In this document: positions 27,782 to 37,934 of the stretch, one piece after another
How positions within the stretch are numbered: the first letter of the stretch is position 1
How the letters are laid out: every line of letters begins with the position of its first letter
Source: an uncultured Candidatus Actinomarina sp.
GTDB taxonomy: Bacteria; Actinomycetota; Acidimicrobiia; Actinomarinales; Actinomarinaceae
Length of the DNA: 64,000 nucleotides
Direction: 5' to 3'
NCBI GenBank assembly: GCA_902533795.1
Contig: CACAND010000003.1
Location: forward strand, 24,617 to 88,616
Notes under the pieces: model-generated
Databases searched by the model: none
What the model was told of the DNA's origin: nothing
What the model saw: only the letters and a program-made list of their open reading frames with translations
Made by a program: the position numbers and the translations under genes

Positions 27782-28967
27782 ATGAAAACTCGTGTCCGTT
27801 TAAATCTACTATATCACCCTTTTCAATTCCTCTATTTTTTAACTCATTAGAAATTGATGATTTTTCAAATCTATAAGAGATTTCGTTTAAGACTTCATGG
27901 GAATTGCCCTTTAGGTTAGTGATTTTATCTACTTTTCTTCCTGATACAATCCATTTATCTTCATATTGATCAATAATGAAATTATCTGATTCAATAAATA
28001 TTTTTTCAAAACTTTTATTTACTCTTTTTAATTCCTTAAAGTTAATTCTATTTAACTCTTTTACGAGTTCATCAATACCTTCGTTTGTTAGGGTTGAAAT
28101 ATTTATGAAGTCTGAAACTTTTTTGTTTAGGTCTGATTTATTAACAACTTTCAGAACCTGTATATCTTTGTATCTTGGATCGAATTTTTTAACCTCTTTT
28201 TCAAGTAAATCAATTTGTTGGTTTATATCATATTCTGAGTTGTCCGGATCGAGTAGATAGATAATATATTTTGTATTCTTGAGATGTCTAAGTACCGATT
28301 TACCAAGTCCAGTTCCTTCTGCTGCTCCGCTTATGAGTCCTGGCAAATCGCATATTGTTACCATCCCATAATCGTTTGTATAGGCTCCCAAGCTTGGGCT
28401 TATTGTTGTGAAAGGGTAACTGTCAATTTTTGAATTTGAGTTTGTAATTGTTTGGATCAATGAACTTTTTCCTGCATTTGGCAATCCAACTAAAGCTAAG
28501 TCAGTAATCAAACTTAATTGCAGATTAATTTTCATTTTTTTTCTTTTTTCACCCGACTCACATATTTCTGGATTAGGATTTCGTTTAGACAGCATATCCT
28601 TATTCCCTCTACCTCCCTGTCCTCCTTTGCAAATAAGATATTCTACATTTTCTTCAATTAGTTCTGCTATCAGTTCACCTTCATAAAATATTGAAGTCCC
28701 TAAAGGTATTTTCAACTCTAAATCTTCTCCATTTTTACCATTTTGAAGATTTTTTTGAGCATCTTCTCCATTATCAGCTTTAAATGAGCCTTTAGATTTT
28801 AAGTTTGAAAAGTCGAAAAGTTTAGAATCAGTTTTAAATGTTATAGAACCCCCGTTTCCCCCATTTGCGCCATTAGGGGAAGTTTGAGAACTTTTAGAGT
28901 TAAAACTTACAGAACCAGAACCGCCAGCACCTGATAAAAGATCGATTTCAATATTGTCAACAAACAT
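27774..28967 (-). CDS. obg: GTPase Obg
   Basis: A 397-residue ribosome-associated GTPase. The N-terminal glycine-rich Obg fold (1-156) precedes the G domain: G1 GLPNAGKSSL, G3 DLPGLISGAAEGTGLG, G4 NKSD. A C-terminal OCT domain (about 315-397) is present, as in Gram-positive Obg. It acts in late 50S assembly. It lies four bases from rpmA in the classic rplU-rpmA-obg cluster. Confidence 0.97.
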   Translation of the reverse strand: MFVDNIEIDLLSGAGGSGSVSFNSKSSQTSPNGANGGNGGSITFKTDSKLFDFSNLKSKGSFKADNGEDAQKNLQNGKNGEDLELKIPLGTSIFYEGELIAELIEENVEYLICKGGQGGRGNKDMLSKRNPNPEICESGEKRKKMKINLQLSLITDLALVGLPNAGKSSLIQTITNSNSKIDSYPFTTISPSLGAYTNDYGMVTICDLPGLISGAAEGTGLGKSVLRHLKNTKYIIYLLDPDNSEYDINQQIDLLEKEVKKFDPRYKDIQVLKVVNKSDLNKKVSDFINISTLTNEGIDELVKELNRINFKELKRVNKSFEKIFIESDNFIIDQYEDKWIVSGRKVDKITNLKGNSHEVLNEISYRFEKSSISNELKNRGIEKGDIVDLNGHEFSYE

Positions 28968-28971
28968 GACA

Positions 28972-29220
28972 TTAAGGGATTATGTTTACTAGTTTTCTTC
29001 CATTTCTAGTTGAATATTTCACAGTTCCATTCACTTTGGCATAAAGAGTATCATCTCCACCCTTTTGAACATTGTTTCCAGGATGAATTTTTGTTCCTCT
29101 TTGTCTTACAACGATGGAGCCTGCTGAGATTTTTTGACCATCAAAAACTTTAGTCCCGAGCCGTTTAGACTCTGAATCTCTACCATTACGAGTTGAGCCG
29201 CCGGCTTTAGTTTTTGACAT
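28972..29220 (-). CDS. rpmA: 50S ribosomal protein L27
   Basis: An 82-residue L27. [18 protein letters not shown] and [18 protein letters not shown] are characteristic. The N-terminal tail reaches the peptidyl-transferase centre. The mature-like start MSKTKAGG shows no Firmicutes-type cleaved extension. It abuts rplU directly. Confidence 0.97.
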   Translation of the reverse strand: MSKTKAGGSTRNGRDSESKRLGTKVFDGQKISAGSIVVRQRGTKIHPGNNVQKGGDDTLYAKVNGTVKYSTRNGRKLVNIIP

Positions 29221-29547
29221 TTATTCTTCTTCTCCCGATTTTCCTGATGAAATAGATTTTACTTTAACAATTTTGATATCTTCTCGATAACCTAATTTTC
29301 TTCTAATACCTGATTTGTTTTTGTAAGTAAAAATATTAAGTTTTTTTGATTTTTTTTCGTCTACTAGTTCAAAATCTACTGAGTAACCTGATAATTTTTT
29401 TTCATCAGTTATCATTGAGCCTTTTCTTGCACTCATTAAGATTGGAGTCTTTGATTCAATAACGAAATTTGCAGGAACAGATAAAATATCACCTACACTT
29501 ACTTTTTCCTGGGAAGCACCGACTTTTATAACAGCGTATTTACTCAT
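29221..29547 (-). CDS. rplU: 50S ribosomal protein L21
   Basis: A 108-residue L21: KYAVIKVGASQEKVSVGD at the N-terminus and KNKSGIRRKLGYRE near the C-terminus are diagnostic. It binds 23S rRNA. The stop directly abuts the rpmA start, and the gene lies 7 bp after the RNase E/G gene. Confidence 0.95.
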   Translation of the reverse strand: MSKYAVIKVGASQEKVSVGDILSVPANFVIESKTPILMSARKGSMITDEKKLSGYSVDFELVDEKKSKKLNIFTYKNKSGIRRKLGYREDIKIVKVKSISSGKSGEEE

Positions 29548-29554
29548 AACTCAA

Positions 29555-31024
29555 CTACTCTACTACGACATCTGTTTCAAGTAAATCAGTATCAACTGAA
29601 TTATTAGAAAAAATATCACCAATGATTAAGCCTCTACCATTACATTCTTCACATTCATCTGAAAAACTTTCAATAAGTCCAGCAGAAACATTTTTTCTTG
29701 TCATTTCAACAAGTCCTAATCTTGAAATTTCAAAAACTTGCGTTCGTGTTTTGTCCTTTGCTAATTCTTGTTTAAATTTATTTAATAATTCTTGTTGTCT
29801 TCTTTGAGTTTCCATATCAATAAAATCAATAACAATTATTCCACCAATGTCTCTTAAACGTAATTGTCTTGCAATTTCTTCAGCAGCTTCAAGATTATTT
29901 TCAAATACAGTCTGTTCAAGACTGTCTTTACCAACAAACTTTCCAGTATTTACATCAATAACTGTCAAAGCTTCTGTTCTATCAATAATTAAATGTCCAC
30001 CAGATGGTAACCATACTTTTCTATCTAAAGCTTTTTTAATTTGATCTTCAATGTGATATCTCTCAAATAAATCTAAGCTATCTTCATACTTTTCAACAAT
30101 CCCACTTAGTTCAGGTGAAGTATCAGATATATACTGCTTGACATTATCAAATTGTTTATTATTTTCGATTAATAATTTTTTAAAGCCTGAATTTAAATGT
30201 TCTCTTATGACTTTAATTGAGATATCTGGTTCTTCGTGAATAAGAACAGGGGCGCTTCCAGAATCTTTACTTGAGGTAGCTTCCCACTCGCTAATTAGCT
30301 TATCAATATCATTTTTGAGTGACTCCTCACTTACACCTTCTGCAGCTGTTCTAACAATAACTCCAAATCCATCTGGCTTAATTTTTCTAATGATTTTATC
30401 AAGACGGCTCCTCTCTTCATCAGGTAGCCTACGTGAAATTCCTTTTGTGCTTGAATTTGGAATTAATACAAGATACCTTCCAGGGAATGAAATTTGGCCT
30501 GTAAGTCTTGCACCTTTTTCTCCCATTGCATCTTTAACAACCTGAACCAAAATTTCCTGCTCTTGTTTAAGTAGATTTTCAATTTTTGAATTACGTTTAG
30601 AATTTGAAACATCTGCAACATATAAGACACCATTCTTTTCTTCACCTATAGAGACAAATGCTGCTTCCATTCCAGGTAAAATATTTTTTACTTTTCCAAG
30701 ATATATATTTCCTACAAGAGATTTAGATTTAGCTTCTGCGGTGTAATATTCAACTAAAGTTGCTCCTTCTAATATTGCAATTTTAGATGATCCTCCCTTG
30801 AAGCTAATTAACATCTGTTTTCTATCAACAAAAGGAACTGGTAATGGAGTTTCTCTGAACCATGTCTGGCGGTTGGCTTTTTTGTAGTCTTCTTTTCTAG
30901 TTCTTGATCTAGAAGTGCCTGACTTTATTTTTACTTTTTGCCCGTTATACCGCTTAGTCTCAGTACTACTGTACTTATCTTCGCTTTTTCTTACTACTTT
31001 CGACTTTTTGAAAATACCAAACAT
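29555..31024 (-). CDS. rne: Ribonuclease E/G family endoribonuclease
   Basis: About 489 residues from the ATG at 31024, chosen because a perfect GGAGG lies eight bases upstream; the ATG at 31036 would put that site inside the gene. It has an S1 RNA-binding domain (about 95-170), the metal-binding catalytic Asp residues in LTVIDVNTGKFVG and IIVIDFIDME, and the Zn-link CEEC near the C-terminus. It cleaves AU-rich single-stranded RNA in mRNA decay and rRNA maturation. The long disordered arms of many actinobacterial RNase E proteins are absent; only a ~65-residue basic N-terminal tail remains. Confidence 0.94.
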   Translation of the reverse strand: MFGIFKKSKVVRKSEDKYSSTETKRYNGQKVKIKSGTSRSRTRKEDYKKANRQTWFRETPLPVPFVDRKQMLISFKGGSSKIAILEGATLVEYYTAEAKSKSLVGNIYLGKVKNILPGMEAAFVSIGEEKNGVLYVADVSNSKRNSKIENLLKQEQEILVQVVKDAMGEKGARLTGQISFPGRYLVLIPNSSTKGISRRLPDEERSRLDKIIRKIKPDGFGVIVRTAAEGVSEESLKNDIDKLISEWEATSSKDSGSAPVLIHEEPDISIKVIREHLNSGFKKLLIENNKQFDNVKQYISDTSPELSGIVEKYEDSLDLFERYHIEDQIKKALDRKVWLPSGGHLIIDRTEALTVIDVNTGKFVGKDSLEQTVFENNLEAAEEIARQLRLRDIGGIIVIDFIDMETQRRQQELLNKFKQELAKDKTRTQVFEISRLGLVEMTRKNVSAGLIESFSDECEECNGRGLIIGDIFSNNSVDTDLLETDVVVE

Positions 31025-31096
31025 TAAAACCTCCATATTTATGATGTGAATATATATTTAAAAACTTCATATTTCCAGGTTAATAGGCTTTAAATA

Positions 31097-32197
31097 TTAA
31101 ATCGTGATGTTATTTTCTATAAATATTCTATTGGTTATCCCAAAAATTATTGCTATGGACACCATTGAAGAACCTCCTAAACTTAAAAGTGGAAAAGGCA
31201 GACCAGTAACAGGTATTATTCCAACAACCGTAGATATATTTACAAATATTTGAAATAAAAGTAATGAAATGAAGCCAGCTATTACAAATTTATCAAAATC
31301 AGAATTTGAAACTATTAGAATCCTCCTCAGCCTGCTTATTAAAAGGCCCCACAAACCGAGTAAAAATAAGATTCCAAAAAAACCGAAGTTATATGCAAAC
31401 GCAGCAAAAATGAAATCTGTTGTCTCAACGGGTACAAAAACTTTTTGAATGTTTTCTGTCGAGAAATATTGTCCAAATAAACCCCCACTAGAAATTAGCA
31501 ATCTACTTTGCGCTTGAGAAAAATCTAAATCAGTTGAAAAGAACTCATTTATCCTATCAATTTGATATTGAGTAACAATATTTACATTATCAAATCGTGA
31601 CCCTAATTCGAGAAATAGAAAAAACAAGAATAAACTGATAAGAATAATCAACAAAAAATAGCGTATCTTCAAATCTGAGAGTAGCAACATTGATAAAAAC
31701 ACAAATGAAATTATTAAAGCTGTTCCTAAATCTGGTTGAAATAATATTGTAAGTACAATCCCTAAAATTAGAAAAATTAATAAAACTTTATTAAAGTTTT
31801 TTGAAAGATAATTTGCGATAAATATAACAATAATTACTTTTGCAAACTCTGAAGGCTGTATATCGATTGGACCCAGATCAAACCATCTTCTAACTCCCAA
31901 TCTAGGCTGGGTAGTAAGTAATACAGTCAAAGATGAAAAGGCAAGAAAAAATAGAATATTTGAATAATTTTGGAGATTATCAATAGATAAATATGTAAGT
32001 AAGAAAAACACTATTACCGATGCTACAGAAAATACAACCTGGCGGGTTAGTATGTTGTTGACATCAAACTCTAATCCCTCAAATTCTGTAAGAGTATAAA
32101 GAGTAAACCAAGAAATAAAAATAAAAATAAGAAATATAAGAAAAATAAATAAATTGGTTCCTTGGGGTCCTAAAAGAGTAATTTGCCTATTGTTCAT
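31097..32197 (-). CDS. rodA: Rod-shape SEDS peptidoglycan polymerase RodA
   Basis: A 366-residue SEDS protein with about ten membrane segments. GVRRWFDLGPIDIQPSEFAKV, QPDLGTALI and the C-terminal GLPFPLLSLGGSSM are family signatures. It polymerises glycan strands of elongating cell wall with PBP2. The start overlaps the PBP2 gene by 4 bp. Confidence 0.95.
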   Translation of the reverse strand: MNNRQITLLGPQGTNLFIFLIFLIFIFISWFTLYTLTEFEGLEFDVNNILTRQVVFSVASVIVFFLLTYLSIDNLQNYSNILFFLAFSSLTVLLTTQPRLGVRRWFDLGPIDIQPSEFAKVIIVIFIANYLSKNFNKVLLIFLILGIVLTILFQPDLGTALIISFVFLSMLLLSDLKIRYFLLIILISLFLFFLFLELGSRFDNVNIVTQYQIDRINEFFSTDLDFSQAQSRLLISSGGLFGQYFSTENIQKVFVPVETTDFIFAAFAYNFGFFGILFLLGLWGLLISRLRRILIVSNSDFDKFVIAGFISLLLFQIFVNISTVVGIIPVTGLPFPLLSLGGSSMVSIAIIFGITNRIFIENNITI

Positions 32198-34032
32198 TCT
32201 GTAATCTCTCCATACTTTACAGGAGTTAAATCAGAGCCTATTAGATGTTGAATAATTCTCCTACTAATAGGTGCTGAGATTGCACTACCTGATCCGCCTT
32301 CTTCGACAACAGTTACTATTACATGATTTGGATTTTTAACGGAGTCAATTCCTACGAACCAAGATGTGTTATTTTTTTCACCAGGGTTTTGGGCAGTTCC
32401 TGTCTTTCCTCCTATATCGTTTGCTTTTCTACCCATAACTTCAAAAGCTGCATATGCTGTACCATTTTTGTTTGTCACAAGATTTAAATCATCTTTTAGA
32501 AAGGTAACCAACTCATTTGAGATATTATATTTTTTTAGTTTGAGGTTATCAGACACAGCAATATTCAAATAAGGACTTGAAGAAGTTGATGTCAAAAGAG
32601 TTTTATATGCATTTGCCACTTGTATTGGTGTTACTGTAATTGCACCTTGTCCTATAATTAAATTCATTAAATCTCCGCCTAACCATCCTTCAGGTCTGAC
32701 TAAATCTGGTCGGGTTATCGTCCATTCTTCAAAAACTTCTCTGTCAGGAATAATTCCATTTCTTTCAAATGGTAAATCTATATTTGTTAATTCACCAAAA
32801 CCTAAATTTCGGGCATAGTCTTGAAGTATTGACTCATTTTCAGTTCCCTCATACGTTCTCCAAATTTTTAGAGCTATATCCCAAAAATATACATTGCATG
32901 ATTGTTGCATTGCAGAGCTTAGATTTACCCTTCCATGTCCATCTTCTTTCCAATCTTGATAAACTTGTTGAGATCCATCATCGAAACCAAATGACAAACT
33001 TCCTTCACAATCTATACGACCTCTCCTAGAATTTAAACCTTCTGGAAAAAGACCTTCATTTTCTGCGAGCCAATATGAAACAACCTTAAATACTGAGCCG
33101 GGAGGGTAAAGTCCTTGTATTGCAAAGTTATTAAACGCTTGTATCCTGTTTAATTTTTCATATTCTTGATTAGATATTCCATCTATAAATTGATTGGGAT
33201 CAAAGTCAGGAATCGAAACCATTGAAACAATTTCACCAGTATTTACATCTAAAACGATAGAAGCACTCCTTATTACTTCATCCAGTGTGTCTTCGTTTTC
33301 GTTTGCTAGTTCAATGCCTTGCAATAACGATTCTTTAACAACCCGTTGTGTATCTATATTTAGAGAAATATTAATGTTTTTACCTTTTGTAGGAGGGATA
33401 TATTCAATAATGTCACTTCCTCTAAATGTTATTTCTCCAGGTGTTCCAGTTAGAGTATCTTCATAATATTTTTCAAGTCCATTCTTGCCTACTTGCAATG
33501 TTTGTTTTGTATGTGGAAATTCCTGAAAATCATCAGAAGTTGGCCTACCAACGTATCCAATGACATGAGAAGTGAGGTTGTCATAATTATATATTCTTAT
33601 TGGAAAGTCAAATATTTCAAATGCATCTAGTTCAAGAAGTTTCTGCCTTTCTGTTGCAGAAAAATCACTAATATTTTCAATTATTTGAATTTTTCTTCTA
33701 TCTAGAAAGAGATTTACTAGATCATCTTCATCAAGTTCGGGAAAATTGTATTTAATAAATTGTTCATAAAATTCTAAATTTTCATCATTTATTTTTCTTA
33801 GGTTCAAAAATAAATGTGGTTCCATAGTGGAAGTAGCGAGCCGTTCACTGTTGATATCAAGTATGTCTCCCCTGGGCGGAGTTATATAAAAAGTATCCAG
33901 TGTTTGGTTATCAATATCACTTAAAGCCGTATCTCTTGATAGAACTTGTAAATCAAATAGAAATGAAATTATGTATATAAATAATCCGACTAAAAATAAA
34001 GCATATACATTATATCTTTTGTTTAAGAACAT
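32194..34032 (-). CDS. mrdA: Penicillin-binding protein 2 (elongation transpeptidase)
   Basis: A 612-residue class B PBP with one N-terminal membrane anchor (about 9-30). Transpeptidase motifs are complete: SxxK as Ser313-V-F-Lys316, SxN as Ser378-C-N380, and KTG at 543-545. It crosslinks peptidoglycan outside the membrane with RodA. It overlaps rodA by 4 bp and mreD by 23 bp, within the mreBCD-mrdA-rodA elongation operon. Confidence 0.95.
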   Translation of the reverse strand: MFLNKRYNVYALFLVGLFIYIISFLFDLQVLSRDTALSDIDNQTLDTFYITPPRGDILDINSERLATSTMEPHLFLNLRKINDENLEFYEQFIKYNFPELDEDDLVNLFLDRRKIQIIENISDFSATERQKLLELDAFEIFDFPIRIYNYDNLTSHVIGYVGRPTSDDFQEFPHTKQTLQVGKNGLEKYYEDTLTGTPGEITFRGSDIIEYIPPTKGKNINISLNIDTQRVVKESLLQGIELANENEDTLDEVIRSASIVLDVNTGEIVSMVSIPDFDPNQFIDGISNQEYEKLNRIQAFNNFAIQGLYPPGSVFKVVSYWLAENEGLFPEGLNSRRGRIDCEGSLSFGFDDGSQQVYQDWKEDGHGRVNLSSAMQQSCNVYFWDIALKIWRTYEGTENESILQDYARNLGFGELTNIDLPFERNGIIPDREVFEEWTITRPDLVRPEGWLGGDLMNLIIGQGAITVTPIQVANAYKTLLTSTSSSPYLNIAVSDNLKLKKYNISNELVTFLKDDLNLVTNKNGTAYAAFEVMGRKANDIGGKTGTAQNPGEKNNTSWFVGIDSVKNPNHVIVTVVEEGGSGSAISAPISRRIIQHLIGSDLTPVKYGEITE

Positions 34033-34480
34033 TTTTCTCTATGGTAATGTTCAAAATTCTAAATAAAAAGTAATTGACTAATGATGATACTAAAAGAAGG
34101 TACAAAAACTGGGGTTGAAGGAAATCAAAAGAGTAAGTGAAGCTATACAAGAATACTCCTGCTACAAAAGCTGCTAAGTCCTGAAAAGTATTTTTGCTTT
34201 GGTTGTTTGTTAGAAAATTTAATATGACACACGTTATCAAAAATTTTGCACTAGTGAAACCTAAAATATTTGATGAAAATAATGAATCATAATAAATTCC
34301 TGCAACCAAAAAAATCGATATATAAAAATTTGAAAACCGTCTTGTTGATACATAGAAAAGTCCAATGTAAAAGGGCAGAAAAAGAATATATTCAAACACA
34401 AATATCGTATTAATTAATAGTTCAGAAAAAAGTAAAAGAACAAAAAATAAGATATTTAATATATTTCTAAGGTAAATCAT
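34010..34480 (-). CDS. mreD: MreD-like rod-shape membrane protein
   Basis: A 156-residue protein with about five membrane segments, poorly conserved as usual for MreD; the call depends on its place between mreC and the PBP2 gene. It overlaps mreC by 14 bp. MreD links MreC to the membrane-embedded elongation machinery. Confidence 0.75.
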   Translation of the reverse strand: MIYLRNILNILFFVLLLFSELLINTIFVFEYILFLPFYIGLFYVSTRRFSNFYISIFLVAGIYYDSLFSSNILGFTSAKFLITCVILNFLTNNQSKNTFQDLAAFVAGVFLYSFTYSFDFLQPQFLYLLLVSSLVNYFLFRILNITIEKNVLKQKI

Positions 34481-35270
34481 TTGCTTTAACTACATAGATA
34501 TCAGTAAAGGAAAAGTTAACATCTTCTATTTCAAGAGATGTTGATATTTTGTTTTCATCAACGGTCACATTTATCTCGTTTAATGAAAGTATTGGAAACC
34601 TCGATGGTTGGCCAAATTTGGAATCTGTAAATATAAAGTCAATATTTGAGGTTAATTCATTTACAGATGTTGTGTAGATCAACAACTCCTCTCCATTATT
34701 TTCTACTAGATACTCATTTCCAAACTTATCAATTGCGGGCATCGAAAATTCACTATCATATATAAAAATAACTTCTGAATGATTTTGAAAAATTTTATCG
34801 ACGAATCCAATAACAAATCCCTCTTCATTAACAACGATATCATTTTTAACAAAATTTTTATCATAGCCACCTGAAACAAGGTAATGGTTTTCTTGATTTC
34901 TCATAAATGGTGATGTTTTGATGTAAAAGTAATTAAAAACATCAACTGACTCAATCAGATTTTGGTTTGATTCTAATTCTTCTTTTAACAAATCATTTTC
35001 AACTCTTAATTCTCTTAGTTCTAAAATTTCATTTTTTAAACGGACATTTTCATTAATTAAATTATTTCTCGTTTGAAATAAATCGGAATTAATAAATTCA
35101 AAATATTCATTAAAATTTATATCAGAAGGAACTAAGAAGTTTATTCTTTTCGAAATTGTTGTAGAAATTTCTTGATTTGAAAAAAAATCTAAAACCATTA
35201 ATGAAAAAGAAAAAAATACAAAAATAATATAAATTATGTAATTTCTAACTGTTAAATTAGCATCCCTCAT
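34467..35270 (-). CDS. mreC: Rod-shape determining protein MreC
   Basis: A 267-residue protein with an N-terminal membrane segment (about 8-28), a coiled coil (about 65-105, rich in Leu, Glu and Asn) and a C-terminal beta-rich extracytoplasmic domain containing DIVVNEEGFVIGFVDKIFQNHS, typical of MreC. It scaffolds PBP2/RodA. It starts three bases from the mreB stop. Confidence 0.9.
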   Translation of the reverse strand: MRDANLTVRNYIIYIIFVFFSFSLMVLDFFSNQEISTTISKRINFLVPSDINFNEYFEFINSDLFQTRNNLINENVRLKNEILELRELRVENDLLKEELESNQNLIESVDVFNYFYIKTSPFMRNQENHYLVSGGYDKNFVKNDIVVNEEGFVIGFVDKIFQNHSEVIFIYDSEFSMPAIDKFGNEYLVENNGEELLIYTTSVNELTSNIDFIFTDSKFGQPSRFPILSLNEINVTVDENKISTSLEIEDVNFSFTDIYVVKANDLP

Positions 35271-35272
35271 CT

Positions 35273-36316
35273 TTAGTTAGGTTTTGGAGATGATTTTAAT
35301 ACTGACTTATAATCAGCGAATCTCTCAAGACAAATTCCTGAACCTACGACCACAGTACTTAACGGATCCTCTGTCATGTTTATAGGTATACCAAGGTCCT
35401 CAGCAATTTTTCTATCTATTTGTTTAAGTAATGATCCACCACCTGTAAGCCATGCTCCATATTTATCGATATCAGAGACTAAAGCTGGTGGTGTTTGAGA
35501 TAAAGAAACTCTCACAGCTTCAATTATTTCTTGAACAACAGGACTTAAAGCTTGTCTGACATCAGAAGCTTCTAAAAGCACTTGCTTAGGTACACCTTTG
35601 ACTATATCACGGCCAGTAACAGTTACTTGAGGTTCTTTATCGAATTGATAGGCAGAACCTACTGCATGTTTTAAGGACTCTGCAATCCCTTCATCAACTA
35701 ACATAGAATGTTCTGCTCTTAACCATTCAATTAGTCGATCAGTCATATCTTCTCCACCTACTCGTACTGAATTGGCGTTTACAATATCGCCCATGGAGAT
35801 AACAGCAATTTCAGTAGTTCCTCCACCTATATCAATCACCATATTTCCAAAAGGTTCATATATTTGTAATCCAGCCCCTATGGCTGCAGCCATAGGTTCT
35901 TCTACTGTAAAAACTTCAGAGGCACCAGTCGCATGAGCAGCTGTTTCAATTGATCTTTGTTCAACGCTAGTAACACCATTTGGTACACACATAACAATTC
36001 TTGGACTAGTGTAAGATCTCCCTATTGCACGAGTTAATAATGTCTTTACTAACTCTTCTGCCATCTCGATTTCAGAAATAACTCCATCTCTTAGAGGTTT
36101 GATAAGTTGGATTGAGTCAGGGACTCTTCCTACGAGATTTTTTGCTTCCTCACCAACTGTCAGGATAGATCCATCTTCTTTATTCACTGCAATAAGAGTA
36201 GGCTCGTCAACCATTACTCCAACACCTTTTACGTAAATGAGAGTATTTGCGGTACCTAAATCGATAGCAATATCATTACCGCCAAAAAGTGAACGTCTTA
36301 AATTAAAACCAGCCAT
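35273..36316 (-). CDS. mreB: Rod-shape actin-like protein MreB
   Basis: A 347-residue bacterial actin. Phosphate-1 is DIAIDLGTANTLIY, phosphate-2 is MVIDIGGGTTEIAVI, and the adenosine site is WLTGGGSLLKQID. It forms membrane-associated filaments guiding lateral wall synthesis, so the cell is probably rod-shaped or elongated. It heads mreB-mreC-mreD-mrdA-rodA. A 44-bp gap to ndk probably holds its promoter; no clear Shine-Dalgarno precedes the ATG. Confidence 0.97.
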   Translation of the reverse strand: MAGFNLRRSLFGGNDIAIDLGTANTLIYVKGVGVMVDEPTLIAVNKEDGSILTVGEEAKNLVGRVPDSIQLIKPLRDGVISEIEMAEELVKTLLTRAIGRSYTSPRIVMCVPNGVTSVEQRSIETAAHATGASEVFTVEEPMAAAIGAGLQIYEPFGNMVIDIGGGTTEIAVISMGDIVNANSVRVGGEDMTDRLIEWLRAEHSMLVDEGIAESLKHAVGSAYQFDKEPQVTVTGRDIVKGVPKQVLLEASDVRQALSPVVQEIIEAVRVSLSQTPPALVSDIDKYGAWLTGGGSLLKQIDRKIAEDLGIPINMTEDPLSTVVVGSGICLERFADYKSVLKSSPKPN

Positions 36317-36360
36317 GTATATCTAGACTAATAGACTCAATAATCAAGTAAAATAAAAAT

Positions 36361-36759
36361 TTAATTGTTGAAGAAAAGGCCTAATTCTCTTTGAGCGCTT
36401 TCTTCTGAATCTGAACCATGGACAACATTTTCTTCTAATTTAGTAGCAAAATCTGCTCTAATTGTTCCAGGGTCTGCATCTGAAGGATTTGTTGCACCCA
36501 TAATCCTTCTTACTTCGCTAACTACATCTTCCCCTTCAACCTCCATGGCTACAACGGGACCACTGGTAATAAATGAAACTAAATCTTGAAAGAAAGGTTT
36601 TTCTTTATGCTCTCCGTAATGTTCTTTAGCTAATTCACTACTTATAGTCATCATTTTCATCTTCGAGATTTTGAAACCTTCTTGTTCAACTCTATTAATA
36701 ACTTGACCTACAATATTTCTTTTTACTCCATCTGGCTTAACCATAAAAAAAGTTTTCAT
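36361..36759 (-). CDS. ndk: Nucleoside diphosphate kinase
   Basis: A 132-residue NDK. MVKPDGVKRNIVG holds the ATP-binding Lys, and the active-site His is in NVVHGSDSEESA. It balances nucleoside triphosphates by phosphotransfer through the phospho-His. It overlaps folC by 4 bp. Confidence 0.97.
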   Translation of the reverse strand: MKTFFMVKPDGVKRNIVGQVINRVEQEGFKISKMKMMTISSELAKEHYGEHKEKPFFQDLVSFITSGPVVAMEVEGEDVVSEVRRIMGATNPSDADPGTIRADFATKLEENVVHGSDSEESAQRELGLFFNN

Positions 36760-37934
36760 GTGTATTCCTTTTTATATTCTCCAACTAAATATAAACTACC
36801 CGTTAATATAGATGGATTCTTTGAAAGATTATAATCTTTAATTGTTCGAGTACTGAATGAAATATCGTTTGAATTCAAAAAATCTTCAAAAACTTTTTTG
36901 TTTTCTTGTGCAAAAAATGAGTTATCTTCAATAAGAAAAATATTTAAAAATTTTTCTTTTGCAATCCTTTTTATAAATTCAATAGTATTTTTATCCTTTT
37001 TCATACCAATGTAAATATCGAACCCTTTTATTTCAGAATTAGAACTGCAAAAACTAAGTAAAGCATTTAAGCTTTCAACATTATGAGCACCATCAATAAT
37101 TTTTAATGGTGCTGTTGATACTATTTCAAATCTTCCCGGTACCTTTTTGAAATCATCTAATGAGTAATTATTTGTTTCATTTTTTGCATCTAAAAGATAT
37201 GAAATAGCACCTAATACTTGTAGTGATGTAGAAAAATTAATCATTTCATAGTCAATTGATGAGGTGCTTAAAGCTTGGTGATCATTAAAAAAAATTGCTG
37301 CTTCATCTATTCCAAAATTATTGTAAACATATTCTTCGTGTCTTTTGTATAAATCATATTCTCCAAAAATTATTTGTTTTGGATTTTCTGATATGTTAAT
37401 TTTTTGAATAAAAATTTCATCTAATGTATTTCCAAGCAATTCTGTATGGTCAAGACCAACATTTGTTATACAAACGGTATCAGAATTAATAAATGATGTT
37501 GTATCGTACATACCTCCAATACCAGCCTCAACAATAAAAATATCAAGATCTAATTGAATAAAATGAAGACAAGCAATGAGAAAAATTACTTCAAAATATG
37601 CGAAATCAATGTTGTTTTCTTCTTCAAATTTAATTAACTGATCTAAATAAAAAGATAGTTCTTTATCCAGAATGTCATTATTATTAATTTTTATTCGCTC
37701 GTTGACTTTTACCAAATGTGGTGAAGTAAACATACATGTTGCGACATTATTTTTTCTTAATAGTTCATTCAAAAAAAAGGCACATGATGTTTTTCCATTA
37801 GTACCAACGATGGAAACTGATCTTTCTCGGAGTGTTTTTAATTGATTTTTTTCAAAAAAATTATGAAGAATATCTAAATTTTTATTTTTTTTACCTATTT
37901 TTGAGTTTAAATATTTATCAAATTCATCAGACAC
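36756..37934 (-). CDS. folC: Folylpolyglutamate synthase / dihydrofolate synthase
   Basis: A 392-residue Mur-ligase-like enzyme that adds glutamate to folates. The P-loop is VGTNGKTSCAFF; VEAGIGGMYDTTSF and NVGLDHTELLG are family motifs, and DGAHNVESL marks the C-terminal domain. It starts with GTG and overlaps valS by 8 bp. The valS-folC-ndk order is typical of Actinobacteria. Confidence 0.94.
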   Translation of the reverse strand: MSDEFDKYLNSKIGKKNKNLDILHNFFEKNQLKTLRERSVSIVGTNGKTSCAFFLNELLRKNNVATCMFTSPHLVKVNERIKINNNDILDKELSFYLDQLIKFEEENNIDFAYFEVIFLIACLHFIQLDLDIFIVEAGIGGMYDTTSFINSDTVCITNVGLDHTELLGNTLDEIFIQKINISENPKQIIFGEYDLYKRHEEYVYNNFGIDEAAIFFNDHQALSTSSIDYEMINFSTSLQVLGAISYLLDAKNETNNYSLDDFKKVPGRFEIVSTAPLKIIDGAHNVESLNALLSFCSSNSEIKGFDIYIGMKKDKNTIEFIKRIAKEKFLNIFLIEDNSFFAQENKKVFEDFLNSNDISFSTRTIKDYNLSKNPSILTGSLYLVGEYKKEYT